From assembly GCF_036373705.1 (NCBI RefSeq), contig NC_089851.1, positions 55,423,940 to 55,487,939 on the forward strand: DNA of 64,000 nucleotides, written 5' to 3'. Shown piece after piece: positions 31,801 to 47,441 of the stretch; positions within the stretch are counted from its first letter, which is position 1, and the number at the start of each line of letters is the position of its first letter. A program made the position numbers and the translations under genes. The notes beneath the pieces were generated by a model, which saw only the letters and a program-made list of their open reading frames with translations, searched no databases and was not told where the DNA came from. The stretch comes from Amia ocellicauda. Taxonomy: Eukaryota > Chordata > Actinopteri > Amiiformes > Amiidae.

Positions 31801-34800
31801 TAGTAGCATAACAGCAGATCACGGACCACTGTCAATCAGATGCTTGCCTTGCCGTCCATCCATCCATCTATCCATCTACCTATCTATGACTCTTGATATC
31901 TAACTCTCTTGCTTGCTATCGCTCCCCCAATGGTAAGTAGCATAGTAGCATAACAGCAGATCACGGACCACTGTCAATCAGATGCTTGCCTTGCCGTCCA
32001 TCCATCCATCCATCTATCTATCTATCTATGACTCTCGATATCTAACTCTCTTGCTTGCTATCGCTCCCCCAATGGTCAGTAGCATAGTAGCATAACAGCA
32101 GATCACGGACCACTGTCAATCAGATGCTTGCCTTGCCGTCCATCCATCCATCCATCTATCTATCAATCTATCAATGACTCTCGATATCTAACTCTCTTAC
32201 TTGCTATCGCTCCCCCAATGGTCAGTAGCATAGTAGCATAACAGCAGATCACGGACCACTGTCAATCAGATGCTTGCCTTGCCGTCCATCCATCCATCCA
32301 TCTATCTATCTATCTATCAATGACTCTCGATATCTAACTCTCTTACTTGCTATCGCTCCCCCAATGGTCAGTAGCATAGTAGCATAACAGCAGATCACGG
32401 ACCACTGTCAATCAGATGCTTGCCTTGCCGTCCATCCATCCATCTATCTATCTATCTATCTATCTATGACTCTTGATATCTAACTCTCTTGCTTGCTATC
32501 GCTCCCCCAATGGTCAGTAGCATAGTAGCATAACAGCAGATCACGGACCACTGTCACTCAGATGCTTGCCTTGCCGTCCATCCATCCATCCATCTATCTA
32601 TCTATCTATCAATGACTCTCGATATCTAACTCTCTTGCTTGCTATCGCTCCCCCAATGGTCAGTAGCATAGTAGCATAACAGCAGATCACGGACCACTGT
32701 CAATCAGATGCTTGCCTTGCCGTCCATCCATCCATCTATCCATCTACCTATCTATGACTCTCGATATCTAACTCTCTTGCTTGCTATCGCTCCCCCAATG
32801 GTCAGTAGCATAGTAGCATAACAGCAGATCACGGACCACTGTCAATCAGATGCTTGCCTTGCCGTCCATCCATCCATCTATCCATCTACCTATCTATGAC
32901 TCTTGATATCTAACTCTCTTGCTTGCTATCGCTCCCCCAATGGTCAGTAGCATAGTAGCATAACAGCAGATCACGGACCACTGTCAATCAGATGCTTGCC
33001 TTGCCGTCCATCGATCCATCCATCTATCTATCTATCTATGACTCTTGATATCTAACTCTCTTGCTTGATATCGCTCCCCCAATGGTCAGTAGCATAGTAG
33101 CATAACAGCAGATCACGGACCACTGTCAATCAGATGCTTGCCTTGCCGTCCATCCATCCACCCATCCATCTACCTATCTATGACTCTTGATATCTAACTC
33201 TCTTGCTTGCTATCGCTCCCCCAATGGTCAGTAGCATAGTAGCATAACAGCAGATCACGGACCACTGTCAATCAGATGCTTGCCTTGCCGTCCATCCATC
33301 CATCCATCTATCTATCTATCTATGACTCTTGATATCTAACTCTCTTGCTTGATATCGCTCCCCCAATGGTCAGTAGCATAGTAGCATAACAGCAGATCTC
33401 GGACCACTGTCAATCAGATGCTTGCCTTGCCGTCCATCCATCCATCTATCTATCTATCTATCTATGACTCTTGATATCTAACTCTCTTGCTTGCTATTGC
33501 TCCCCCAATGGTCAGTAGCATTGTAGCATAACAGCAGATCACGGACCAATGTCAATCAGATGCTTGCCTTGCCGTCCATCCATCCATCTATCTATCTATC
33601 TATCTATGACTCTCGATATCTAACTCTCTTGCTTGCTATCGCTCCCCCAATGGTCAGTAGCATAGTAGCATAACAGCAGATCACGGACCACTGTCAATCA
33701 GATGCTTGCCTTGCCGTCCATCCATCCATCCATCTATCTATCAATCTATCAATGACTCTCGATATCTAACTCTCTTACTTGCTATCGCTCCCCCAATGGT
33801 CAGTAGCATAGTAGCATAACAGCAGATCACGGACCACTGTCAATCAGATGCTTGCCTTGCCGTCCATCCATCCATCCATCTATCTATCTATCTATCAATG
33901 ACTCTCGATATCTAACTCTCTTACTTGCTATCGCTCCCCCAATGGTCAGTAGCATAGTAGCATAACAGCAGATCACGGACCACTGTCAATCAGATGCTTG
34001 CCTTGCCGTCCATCCATCCATCTATCTATCTATCTATCTATCTATGACTCTTGATATCTAACTCTCTTGCTTGCTATCGCTCCCCCAATGGTCAGTAGCA
34101 TAGTAGCATAACAGCAGATCACGGACCACTGTCACTCAGATGCTTGCCTTGCCGTCCATCCATCCATCCATCTATCTATCTATCTATCAATGACTCTCGA
34201 TATCTAACTCTCTTGCTTGCTATCGCTCCCCCAATGGTCAGTAGCATAGTAGCATAACAGCAGATCACGGACCACTGTCAATCAGATGCTTGCCTTGCCG
34301 TCCATCCATCCATCTATCCATCTACCTATCTATGACTCTTGATATCTAACTCTCTTGCTTGCTATCGCTCCCCCAATGGTCAGTAGCATAGTAGCATAAC
34401 AGCAGATCACGGACCACTGTCAATCAGATGCTTGCCTTGCCGTCCATCCATCCATCCATCTATCTATCTATCTATGACTCTTGATATCTAACTCTCTTGC
34501 TTGATATCGCTCCCCCAATGGTCAGTAGCATAGTAGCATAACAGCAGATCACGGACCACTGTCAATCAGATGCTTGCCTTGCCGTACATCCATCCATCTA
34601 TCTATCTATCTATCTATGACTCTCGATATCTAACTCTCTTGCTTGCTATCGCTCCCCCAATGGTCAGTAGCATAGTAGCATAACAGCAGATCACGGACCA
34701 CTGTCAATCAGATGCTTGCCTTGCCGTCCATCCATCCATCCATCTATCTATCAATCTATCAATGACTCTCGATATCTAACTCTCTTACTTGCTATCGCTC

Positions 34801-37800
34801 CCCCAATGGTCAGTAGCATAGTAGCATAACAGCAGATCACAGACCACTGTCAATCAGATCCTTGCCTTGCCGTCCATCCATCCATCCATCTATCTATCTA
34901 TCTATCAATGACTCTCGATATCTAACTCTCTTACTTGCTATCGCTCCCCCAATGGTCAGTAGCATAGTAGCATAACAGCAGATCACGGACCACTGTCAAT
35001 CAGATGCTTGCCTTGCCGTCCATCCATCCATCTATCTATCTATCTATCTATCTATGACTCTTGATATCTAACTCTCTTGCTTGCTATCGCTCCCCCAATG
35101 GTCAGTAGCATAGTAGCATAACAGCAGATCACGGACCATTGTCACTCAGATGCTTGCCTTGCCGTCCATCCATCCATCCATCTATCTATCTATCTATCAA
35201 TGACTCTCGATATCTAACTCTCTTGCTTGCTATCGCTCCCCCAATGGTCAGTAGCATAGTAGCATAACAGCAGATCACGGACCACTGTCAATCAGATGCT
35301 TGCCTTGCCGTCCATCCATCCATCTATCCATCTACCTATCTATGACTCTTGATATCTAACTCTCTTGCTTGCTATCGCTCCCCCAATGGTCAGTAGCATA
35401 GTAGCATAACAGCAGATCACGGACCACTGTCAATCAGATGCTTGCCTTGCCGTCCATCCATCCATCCATCTATCTATCTATCTATGACTCTTGATATCTA
35501 ACTCTCTTGCTTGATATCGCTCCCCCAATGGTCAGTAGCATAGTAGCATAACAGCAGATCACGGACCACTGTCAATCAGATGCTTGCCTTGCCGTCCATC
35601 CATCCATCTATCTATCTATCTATCTATGACTCTTGATATCTAACTCTCTTGCTTGCTATTGCTCCCCCAATGGTCAGTAGCATTGTAGCATAACAGCAGA
35701 TCACGGACCAATGTCAATCAGATGCTTGCCTTGCCGTCCATCCATCCATCTATCTATCTATCTATCTATGACTCTTGATATCTAACTCTCTTGCTTGCTA
35801 TCGCTCCCCCAATGGTCAGTAGCATAGTAGCATAACAGCAGATTACGGACCACTGTCAATCAGATGCTTGCCTTGCCGTCCATCCATCCATCCATCTATC
35901 TATCAATCTATCAATGACTCTCGATATCTAACTCTCTTACTTGCTATCGCTCCCCCAATGGTCAGTAGCATAGTAGCATAACAGCAGATCACGGACCACT
36001 GTCAATCAGATGCTTGCCTTGCCGTCCATCCATCCATCCATCTATCTATCAATCTATCAATGACTCTCGATATCTAACTCTCTTACTTGCTATCGCTCCC
36101 CCAATGGTCAGTAGCATAGTAGCATAACAGCAGATCACGGACCACTGTCAATCAGATGCTTGCCTTGCCGTCCATCCATCCATCTATCCATCTACCTATC
36201 TATGACTCTTGATATCTAACTCTCTTGCTTGCTATCGCTCCCCCAATGGTCAGTAGCATAGTAGCATAACAGCAGATCACGGACCACTGTCAATCAGATG
36301 CTTGCCTTGCCGTCCATCCATCCATCCATCTATCTATCTATCTATCTATGACTCTTGATATCTAACTCTCTTGCTTGATATCGCTCCCCCAATGGTCAGT
36401 AGCATAGTAGCATAACAGCAGATCACGGACCACTGTCAATCAGATGCTTGCCTTGCCGTCCATCCATCCACCCATCCATCTACCTATCTATGACTCTTGA
36501 TATCTAACTCTCTTGCTTGCTATCGCTCCCCCAATGGTCAGTAGCATAGTAGCATAACAGCAGATCACGGACCACTGTCAATCAGATGCTTGCCTTGCCG
36601 TCCATCCATCCATCCATCCATCTATCTATCTATCTATGACTCTTGATATCTAACTCTCTTGCTTGATATCGCTCCCCCAATGGTCAGTAGCATAGTAGCA
36701 TAACAGCAGATCTCGGACCACTGTCAATCAGATGCTTGCCTTGCCGTCCATCCATCCATCTATCTATCTATCTATCTATGACTCTTGATATCTAACTCTC
36801 TTGCTTGCTATTGCTCCCCCAATGGTCAGTAGCATTGTAGCATAACAGCAGATCACGGACCAATGTCAATCAGATGCTTGCCTTGCCGTCCATCCATCCA
36901 TCTATCTATCTATCTATCTATGACTCTCGATATCTAACTCTCTTGCTTGCTATCGCTCCCCCAATGGTCAGTAGCATAGTAGCATAACAGCAGATCACGG
37001 ACCACTGTCAATCAGATGCTTGCCTTGCCGTCCATCCATCCATCCATCTATCTATCAATCTATCAATGACTCTCGATATCTAACTCTCTTACTTGCTATC
37101 GCTCCCCCAATGGTCAGTAGCATAGTAGCATAACAGCAGATCACGGACCACTGTCAATCAGATGCTTGCCTTGCCGTCCATCCATCCATCCATCTATCTA
37201 TCTATCTATCAATGACTCTCGATATCTAACTCTCTTACTTGCTATCGCTCCCCCAATGGTCAGTAGCATAGTAGCATAACAGCAGATCACGGACCACTGT
37301 CAATCAGATGCTTGCCTTGCCGTCCATCCATCCATCTATCCATCTACCTATCTATGACTCTTGATATCTAACTCTCTTGCTTGCTATCGCTCCCCCAATG
37401 GTCAGTAGCATAGTAGCATAACAGCAGATCACGGACCACTGTCAATCAGATGCTTGCCTTGCCGTCCATCCATCCATCCATCTATCTATCTATCTATGAC
37501 TCTTGATATCTAACTCTCTTGCTTGATATCGCTCCCCCAATGGTCAGTAGCATAGTAGCATAACAGCAGATCACGGACCACTGTCAATCAGATGCTTGCC
37601 TTGCCGTCCATCCATCCACCCATCCATCTACCTATCTATGACTCTTGATATCTAACTCTCTTGCTTGCTATCGCTCCCCCAATGGTCAGTAGCATAGTAG
37701 CATAACAGCAGATCACGGACCACTGTCAATCAGATGCTTGCCTTGCCGTCCATCCATCCATCCATCTATCTATCAATCTATCAATGACTCTCGATATCTA

Positions 37801-40505
37801 ACTCTCTTACTTGCTATCGCTCCCCCAATGGTCAGTAGCATAGTAGCATAACAGCAGATCACGGACCACTGTCAATCAGATGCTTGCCTTGCCGTCCATC
37901 CATCCATCCATCAATCTATCTATCTATCAATGACTCTCGATATCTAACTCTCTTACTTGCTATCGCTCCCCCAATGGTCAGTAGCATAGTAGCATAACAG
38001 CAGATCACGGACCACTGTCAATCAGATGCTTGCCTTGCCGTCCATCCATCCATCTATCTATCTATCTATCTATCTATGACTCTTGATATCTAACTCTCTT
38101 GCTTGCTATCGCTCCCCCAATGGTCAGTAGCATAGTAGCATAACAGCAGATCACGGACCACTGTCACTCAGATGCTTGCCTTGCCGTCCATCCATCCATC
38201 CATCTATCTATCTATCTATCAATGACTCTCGATATCTAACTCTCTTGCTTGCTATCGCTCCCCCAATGGTCAGTAGCATAGTAGCATAACAGCAGATCAC
38301 GGACCACTGTCAATCAGATGCTTGCCTTGCCGTCCATCCATCCATCTATCCATCTACCTATCTATGACTCTTGATATCTAACTCTCTTGCTTGCTATCGC
38401 TCCCCCAATGGTCAGTAGCATAGTAGCATAACAGCAGATCACGGACCACTGTCAATCAGATGCTTGCCTTGCCGTCCATCCATCCATCCATCTATCTATC
38501 TATCTATGACTCTTGATATCTAACTCTCTTGCTTGATATCGCTCCCCCAATGGTCAGTAGCATAGTAGCATAACAGCAGATCACGGACCACTGTCAATCA
38601 GATGCTTGCCTTGCCGTCCATCCATCCATCTATCTATCTATCTATCTATGACTCTTGATATCTAACTCTCTTGCTTGCTATTGCTCCCCCAATGGTCAGT
38701 AGCATTGTAGCATAACAGCAGATCACGGACCAATGTCAATCAGATGCTTGCCTTGCCGTCCATCCATCCATCTATCTATCTATCTATCTATGACTCTCGA
38801 TATCTAACTCTCTTGCTTGCTATCGCTCCCCCAATGGTCAGTAGCATAGTAGCATAACAGCAGATCACGGACCACTGTCAATCAGATGCTTGCCTTGCCG
38901 TCCATCCATCCATCCATCAATCTATCAATCTATCAATGACTCTCGATATCTAACTCTCTTACTTGCTATCGCTCCCCCAATGGTCAGTAGCATAGTAGCA
39001 TAACAGCAGATCACGGACCACTGTCAATCAGATGCTTGCCTTGCCGTCCATCCATCCATCCATCTATCTATCTATCTATCAATGACTCTCGATATCTAAC
39101 TCTCTTACTTGCTATCGCTCCCCCAATGGTCAGTAGCATAGTAGCATAACAGCAGATCACGGACCACTGTCAATCAGATGCTTGCCTTGCCGTCCATCCA
39201 TCCACCTATCCATCTACCTATCTATGACTCTTGATATCTAACTCTCTTGCTTGCTATCGCTCCCCCAATGGTCAGTAGCATAGTAGCATAACAGCAGATC
39301 ACGGACCACTGTCACTCAGATGCTTGCCTTGCCGTCCATCCATCCATCCATCTATCTATCTATCTATCAATGACTCTCGATATCTAACTCTCTTGCTTGC
39401 TATCGCTCCCCCAATGGTCAGTAGCATAGTAGCATAACAGCAGATCACGGACCACTGTCAATCAGATGCTTGCCTTGCCGTCCATCCATCCACCCATCCA
39501 TCTACCTATCTATGACTCTTGATATCTAACTCTCTTGCTTGCTATCGCTCCCCCAATGGTCAGTAGCATAGTAGCATAACAGCAGATCACGGACCACTGT
39601 CAATCAGATGCTTGCCTTGCCGTCCATCCATCCATCCATCCATCTATCTATCTATCTATGACTCTTGATATCTAACTCTCTTGCTTGATATCGCTCCCCC
39701 AATGGTCAGTAGCATAGTAGCATAACAGCAGATCTCGGACCACTGTCAATCAGATGCTTGCCTTGCCGTCCATCCATCCATCTATCTATCTATCTATCTA
39801 TGACTCTTGATATCTAACTCTCTTGCTTGCTATTGCTCCCCCAATGGTCAGTAGCATTGTAGCATAACAGCAGATCACGGACCAATGTCAATCAGATGCT
39901 TGCCTTGCCGTCCATCCATCCATCCATCTATCTATCAATCTATCAATGACTCTCGATATCTAACTCTCTTGCTTGCTATTGCTCCCCCAATGGTCAGTAG
40001 CATTGTAGCATAACAGCAGATCACGGACCAATGTCAATCAGATGCTTGCCTTGCCGTCCATCCATCCATCTATCTATCTATCTATCTATGACTCTCGATA
40101 TCTAACTCTCTTGCTTGCTATCGCTCCCCCAATGGTCAGTAGCATAGTAGCATAACAGCAGATCACGGACCACTGTCAATCAGATGCTTGCCTTGCCGTC
40201 CATCCATCCATCCATCTATCTATCAATCTATCAATGACTCTCGATATCTAACTCTCTTACTTGCTATCGCTCCCCCAATGGTCAGTAGCATAGTAGCATA
40301 ACAGCAGATCACGGACCACTGTCAATCAGATGCTTGCCTTGCCGTCCATCCATCCATCCAACTATCTATCTATCTATCAATGACTCTCGATATCTAACTC
40401 TCTTACTTGCTATCGCTCCCCCAATGGTCAGTAGCATAGTAGCATAACAGCAGATCACGGACCACTGTCAATCAGATGCTTGCCTTGCCGTCCATCCATC
40501 CATCC

Positions 40506-40508
<3 letters not shown>

Positions 40509-40552
<44 letters not shown>
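40509..40552 (+). repeat. Expanded TATC tract (44 bp)
   Basis: Precedes a CACTCAG monomer that, unusually for that class, starts with CAATGACTCTCG and TTACTTGC, as if two classes recombined. Confidence 0.85.
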
Positions 40553-41539
40553 AATGACTCTCGATATCTAACTCTCTTACTTGCTATCGCTCCCCCAATG
40601 GTCAGTAGCATAGTAGCATAACAGCAGATCACGGACCACTGTCACTCAGATGCTTGCCTTGCCGTCCATCCATCCATCCATCTATCTATCTATCTATCAA
40701 TGACTCTCGATATCTAACTCTCTTGCTTGCTATCGCTCCCCCAATGGTCAGTAGCATAGTAGCATAACAGCAGATCACGGACCACTGTCAATCAGATGCT
40801 TGCCTTGCCGTCCATCCATCCACCCATCCATCTACCTATCTATGACTCTTGATATCTAACTCTCTTGCTTGCTATCGCTCCCCCAATGGTCAGTAGCATA
40901 GTAGCATAACAGCAGATCACGGACCACTGTCAATCAGATGCTTGCCTTGCCGTCCATCCATCCATCCATCTATCTATCTATCTATGACTCTTGATATCTA
41001 ACTCTCTTGCTTGCTATTGCTCCCCCAATGGTCAGTAGCATTGTAGCATAACAGCAGATCACGGACCAATGTCAATCAGATGCTTGCCTTGCCGTCCATC
41101 CATCCATCTATCTATCTATCTATCTATGACTCTCGATATCTAACTCTCTTGCTTGCTATCGCTCCCCCAATGGTCAGTAGCATAGTAGCATAACAGCAGA
41201 TCACGGACCACTGTCAATCAGATGCTTGCCTTGCCGTCCATCCATCCATCCATCTATCTATCAATCTATCAATGACTCTCGATATCTAACTCTCTTACTT
41301 GCTATCGCTCCCCCAATGGTCAGTAGCATAGTAGCATAACAGCTGATCACGGACCACTGTCAATCAGATGCTTGCCTTGCCGTCCATCCATCCATCCATC
41401 TATCTATCTATCTATCAATGACTCTCGATATCTAACTCTCTTACTTGCTATCGCTCCCCCAATGGTCAGTAGCATAGTAGCATAACAGCAGATCACGGAC
41501 CACTGTCAATCAGATGCTTGCCTTGCCGTCCATCCATCC

Positions 41540-41573
<34 letters not shown>

Positions 41574-44435
41574 GACTCTTGATATCTAACTCTCTTGCTT
41601 GCTATCGCTCCCCCAATGGTCAGTAGCATAGTAGCATAACAGCAGATCACGGACCACTGTCACTCAGATGCTTGCCTTGCCGTCCATCCATCCATCCATC
41701 TATCTATCTATCTATCAATGACTCTCGATATCTAACTCTCTTGCTTGCTATCGCTCCCCCAATGGTCAGTAGCATAGTAGCATAACAGCAGATCACGGAC
41801 CACTGTCAATCAGATGCTTGCCTTGCCGTCCATCCATCCACCCATCCATCTACCTATCTATGACTCTTGATATCTAACTCTCTTGCTTGCTATCGCTCCC
41901 CCAATGGTCAGTAGCATAGTAGCATAACAGCAGATCACGGACCACTGTCAATCAGATGCTTGCCTTGCCGTCCATCCATCCATCCATCCATCTATCTATC
42001 TATCTATGACTCTTGATATCTAACTCTCTTGCTTGATATCGCTCCCCCAATGGTCAGTAGCATAGTAGCATAACAGCAGATCTCGGACCACTGTCAATCA
42101 GATGCTTGCCTTGCCGTCCATCCATCCATCTATCTATCTATCTATCTATGACTCTTGATATCTAACTCTCTTGCTTGCTATTGCTCCCCCAATGGTCAGT
42201 AGCATTGTAGCATAACAGCAGATCACGGACCAATGTCAATCAGATGCTTGCCTTGCCGTCCATCCATCCATCTATCTATCTATCTATCTATGACTCTCGA
42301 TATCTAACTCTCTTGCTTGCTATCGCTCCCCCAATGGTCAGTAGCATAGTAGCATAACAGCAGATCACGGACCACTGTCAATCAGATGCTTGCCTTGCCG
42401 TCCATCCATCCATCCATCTATCTATCAATCTATCAATGACTCTCGATATCTAACTCTCTTACTTGCTATCGCTCCCCCAATGGTCAGTAGCATAGTAGCA
42501 TAACAGCAGATCACGGACCACTGTCAATCAGATGCTTGCCTTGCCGTCCATCCATCCATCTATCTATCTATCTATCTATGACTCTCGATATCTAACTCTC
42601 TTGCTTGCTATCGCTCCCCCAATGGTCAGTAGCATAGTAGCATAACAGCAGATCACGGACCACTGTCAATCAGATGCTTGCCTTGCCGTCCATCCATCCA
42701 TCCATCTATCTATCAATCTATCAATGACTCTCGATATCTAACTCTCTTACTTGCTATCGCTCCCCCAATGGTCAGTAGCATAGTAGCATAACAGCAGATC
42801 ACGGACCACTGTCAATCAGATGCTTGCCTTGCCGTCCATCAATCCATCTATCTATCTATCTATCTATGACTCTTGATATCTAACTCTCTTGCTTGCTATT
42901 GCTCCCCCAATGGTCAGTAGCATTGTAGCATAACAGCAGATCACGGACCAATGTCAATCAGATGCTTGCCTTGCCGTCCATCCATCCATCTATCTATCTA
43001 TCTATCTATGACTCTCGATATCTAACTCTCTTGCTTGCTATCGCTCCCCCAATGGTCAGTAGCATAGTAGCATAACAGCAGATCACGGACCACTGTCAAT
43101 CAGATGCTTGCCTTGCCGTCCATCCATCCATCCATCTATCTATCAATCTATCAATGACTCTCGATATCTAACTCTCTTACTTGCTATCGCTCCCCCAATG
43201 GTCAGTAGCATAGTAGCATAACAGCAGATCACGGACCTCTGTCAATCAGATGCTTGCCTTGCCGTCCATCCATCCATCCATCTATCTATCTATCTATCAA
43301 TGACTCTCGATATCTAACTCTCTTACTTGCTATCGCTCCCCCAATGGTCAGTAGCATTGTAGCATAACAGCAGATCACGGACCAATGTCAATCAGATGCT
43401 TGCCTTGCCGTCCATCCATCCATCTATCTATCTATCTATCTATGACTCTCGATATCTAACTCTCTTGCTTGCTATCGCTCCCCCAATGGTCAGTAGCATA
43501 GTAGCATAACAGCAGATCACGGACCACTGTCAATCAGATGCTTGCCTTGCCGTCCATCCATCCATCCATCTATCTATCAATCTATCAATGACTCTCGATA
43601 TCTAACTCTCTTACTTGCTATCGCTCCCCCAATGGTCAGTAGCATAGTAGCATAACAGCAGATCACGGACCACTGTCAATCAGATGCTTGCCTTGCCGTC
43701 CATCCATCCATCTATCTATCTATCTATCTATGACTCTCGATATCTAACTCTCTTGCTTGCTATCGCTCCCCCAATGGTCAGTAGCATAGTAGCATAACAG
43801 CAGATCACGGACCACTGTCAATCAGATGCTTGCCTTGCCGTCCATCCATCCATCCATCTATCTATCAATCTATCAATGACTCTCGATATCTAACTCTCTT
43901 GCATGCTATTGCTCCCCCAATGGTCAGTAGCATTGTAGCATAACAGCAGATCACGGACCAATGTCAATCAGATGCTTGCCTTGCCGTCCATCCATCCATC
44001 TATCTATCTATCTATCTATGACTCTCGATATCTAACTCTCTTGCTTGCTATCGCTCCCCCAATGGTCAGTAGCATAGTAGCATAACAGCAGATCACGGAC
44101 CACTGTCAATCAGATGCTTGCCTTGCCGTCCATCCATCCATCCATCTATCTATCAATCTATCAATGACTCTCGATATCTAACTCTCTTACTTGCTATCGC
44201 TCCCCCAATGGTCAGTAGCATAGTAGCATAACAGCAGATCACGGACCACTGTCAATCAGATGCTTGCCTTGCCGTCCATCCATCCATCCATCTATCTATC
44301 TATCTATCAATGACTCTCGATATCTAACTCTCTTACTTGCTATCGCTCCCCCAATGGTCAGTAGCATAGTAGCATAACAGCAGATCACGGACCACTGTCA
44401 ATCAGATGCTTGCCTTGCCGTCCATCCATCCATCC

Positions 44436-44438
<3 letters not shown>

Positions 44439-44501
<63 letters not shown>
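44439..44501 (+). repeat. Expanded TATC tract (63 bp)
   Basis: Precedes a CACTCAG monomer. Confidence 0.9.
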
Positions 44502-45485
44502 GACTCTTGATATCTAACTCTCTTGCTTGCTATCGCTCCCCCAATGGTCAGTAGCATAGTAGCATAACAGCAGATCACGGACCACTGTCACTCAGATGCT
44601 TGCCTTGCCGTCCATCCATCCATCCATCTATCTATCTATCTATCAATGACTCTCGATATCTAACTCTCTTGCTTGCTATCGCTCCCCCAATGGTCAGTAG
44701 CATAGTAGCATAACAGCAGATCACGGACCACTGTCAATCAGATGCTTGCCTTGCCGTCCATCCATCCACCCATCCATCTACCTATCTATGACTCTTGATA
44801 TCTAACTCTCTTGCTTGCTATCGCTCCCCCAATGGTCAGTAGCATAGTAGCATAACAGCAGATCACGGACCACTGTCAATCAGATGCTTGCCTTGCCGTC
44901 CATCCATCCATCCATCTATCTATCTATCTATGACTCTTGATATCTAACTCTCTTGCTTGCTATTGCTCCCCCAATGGTCAGTAGCATTGTAGCATAACAG
45001 CAGATCACGGACCAATGTCAATCAGATGCTTGCCTTGCCGTCCATCCATCCATCTATCTATCTATCTATCTATGACTCTCGATATCTAACTCTCTTGCTT
45101 GCTATCGCTCCCCCAATGGTCAGTAGCATAGTAGCATAACAGCAGATCACGGACCACTGTCAATCAGATGCTTGCCTTGCCGTCCATCCATCCATCCATC
45201 TATCTATCAATCTATCAATGACTCTCGATATCTAACTCTCTTACTTGCTATCGCTCCCCCAATGGTCAGTAGCATAGTAGCATAACAGCAGATCACGGAC
45301 CACTGTCAATCAGATGCTTGCCTTGCCGTCCATCCATCCATCCATCTATCTATCTATCTATCAATGACTCTCGATATCTAACTCTCTTACTTGCTATCGC
45401 TCCCCCAATGGTCAGTAGCATAGTAGCATAACAGCAGATCACGGACCACTGTCAATCAGATGCTTGCCTTGCCGTCCATCCATCC

Positions 45486-45488
<3 letters not shown>

Positions 45489-45527
<39 letters not shown>
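45489..45527 (+). repeat. Expanded TATC tract (39 bp)
   Basis: Precedes a CACTCAG monomer. Confidence 0.85.
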
Positions 45528-47375
45528 GACTCTTGATATCTAACTCTCTTGCTTGCTATCGCTCCCCCAATGGTCAGTAGCATAGTAGCATAACAGCAGA
45601 TCACGGACCACTGTCACTCAGATGCTTGCCTTGCCGTCCATCCATCCATCCATCTATCTATCTATCTATCAATGACTCTCGATATCTAACTCTCTTGCTT
45701 GCTATCGCTCCCCCAATGGTCAGTAGCATAGTAGCATAACAGCAGATCACGGACCACTGTCAATCAGATGCTTGCCTTGCCGTCCATCCATCCACCCATC
45801 CATCTACCTATCTATGACTCTTGATATCTAACTCTCTTGCTTGCTATCGCTCCCCCAATGGTCAGTAGCATAGTAGCATAACAGCAGATCACGGACCACT
45901 GTCAAACAGATGCTTGCCTTGCCGTCCATCCATCCATCCATCCATCTATCTATCTATCTATGACTCTTGATATCTAACTCTCTTGCTTGATATCGCTCCC
46001 CCAATGGTCAGTAGCATAGTAGCATAACAGCAGATCTCGGACCACTGTCAATCAGATGCTTGCCTTGCCGTCCATCCATCCATCTATCTATCTATCTATC
46101 TATGACTCTTGATATCTAACTCTCTTGCTTGCTATTGCTCCCCCAATGGTCAGTAGCATTGTAGCATAACAGCAGATCACGGACCAATGTCAATCAGATG
46201 CTTGCCTTGCCGTCCATCCATCCATCTATCTATCTATCTATCTATGACTCTCGATATCTAACTCTCTTGCTTGCTATCGCTCCCCCAATGGTCAGTAGCA
46301 TAGTAGCATAACAGCAGATCACGGACCACTGTCAATCAGATGCTTGCCTTGCCGTCCATCCATCCATCCATCTATCTATCAATCTATCAATGACTCTCGA
46401 TATCTAACTCTCTTACTTGCTATCGCTCCCCCAATGGTCAGTAGCATAGTAGCATAACAGCAGATCACGGACCACTGTCAATCAGATGCTTGCCTTGCCG
46501 TCCATCCATCCATCTATCTATCTATCTATCTATGACTCTCGATATCTAACTCTCTTGCTTGCTATCGCTCCCCCAATGGTCAGTAGCATAGTAGCATAAC
46601 AGCAGATCACGGACCACTGTCAATCAGATGCTTGCCTTGCCGTCCATCCATCCATCCATCTATCTATCAATCTATCAATGACTCTCGATATCTAACTCTC
46701 TTACTTGCTATCGCTCCCCCAATGGTCAGTAGCATAGTAGCATAACAGCAGATCACGGACCACTGTCAATCAGATGCTTGCCTTGCCGTCCATCCATCCA
46801 TCTATCTATCTATCTATCTATGACTCTTGATATCTAACTCTCTTGCTTGCTATTGCTCCCCCAATGGTCAGTAGCATTGTAGCATAACAGCAGATCACGG
46901 ACCAATGTCAATCAGATGCTTGCCTTGCCGTCCATCCATCCATCTATCTATCTATCTATCTATGACTCTCGATATCTAACTCTCTTGCTTGCTATCGCTC
47001 CCCCAATGGTCAGTAGCATAGTAGCATAACAGCAGATCACGGACCACTGTCAATCAGATGCTTGCCTTGCCGTCCATCCATCCATCCATCTATCTATCAA
47101 TCTATCAATGACTCTCGATATCTAACTCTCTTACTTGCTATCGCTCCCCCAATGGTCAGTAGCATAGTAGCATAACAGCAGATCACGGACCACTGTCAAT
47201 CAGATGCTTGCCTTGCCGTCCATCCATCCATCCATCTATCTATCTATCTATCAATGACTCTCGATATCTAACTCTCTTACTTGCTATCGCTCCCCCAATG
47301 GTCAGTAGCATAGTAGCATAACAGCAGATCACGGACCACTGTCAATCAGATGCTTGCCTTGCCGTCCATCCATCC

Positions 47376-47378
<3 letters not shown>

Positions 47379-47441
<63 letters not shown>
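47379..47441 (+). repeat. Expanded TATC tract (63 bp)
   Basis: Precedes a CACTCAG monomer. Confidence 0.9.
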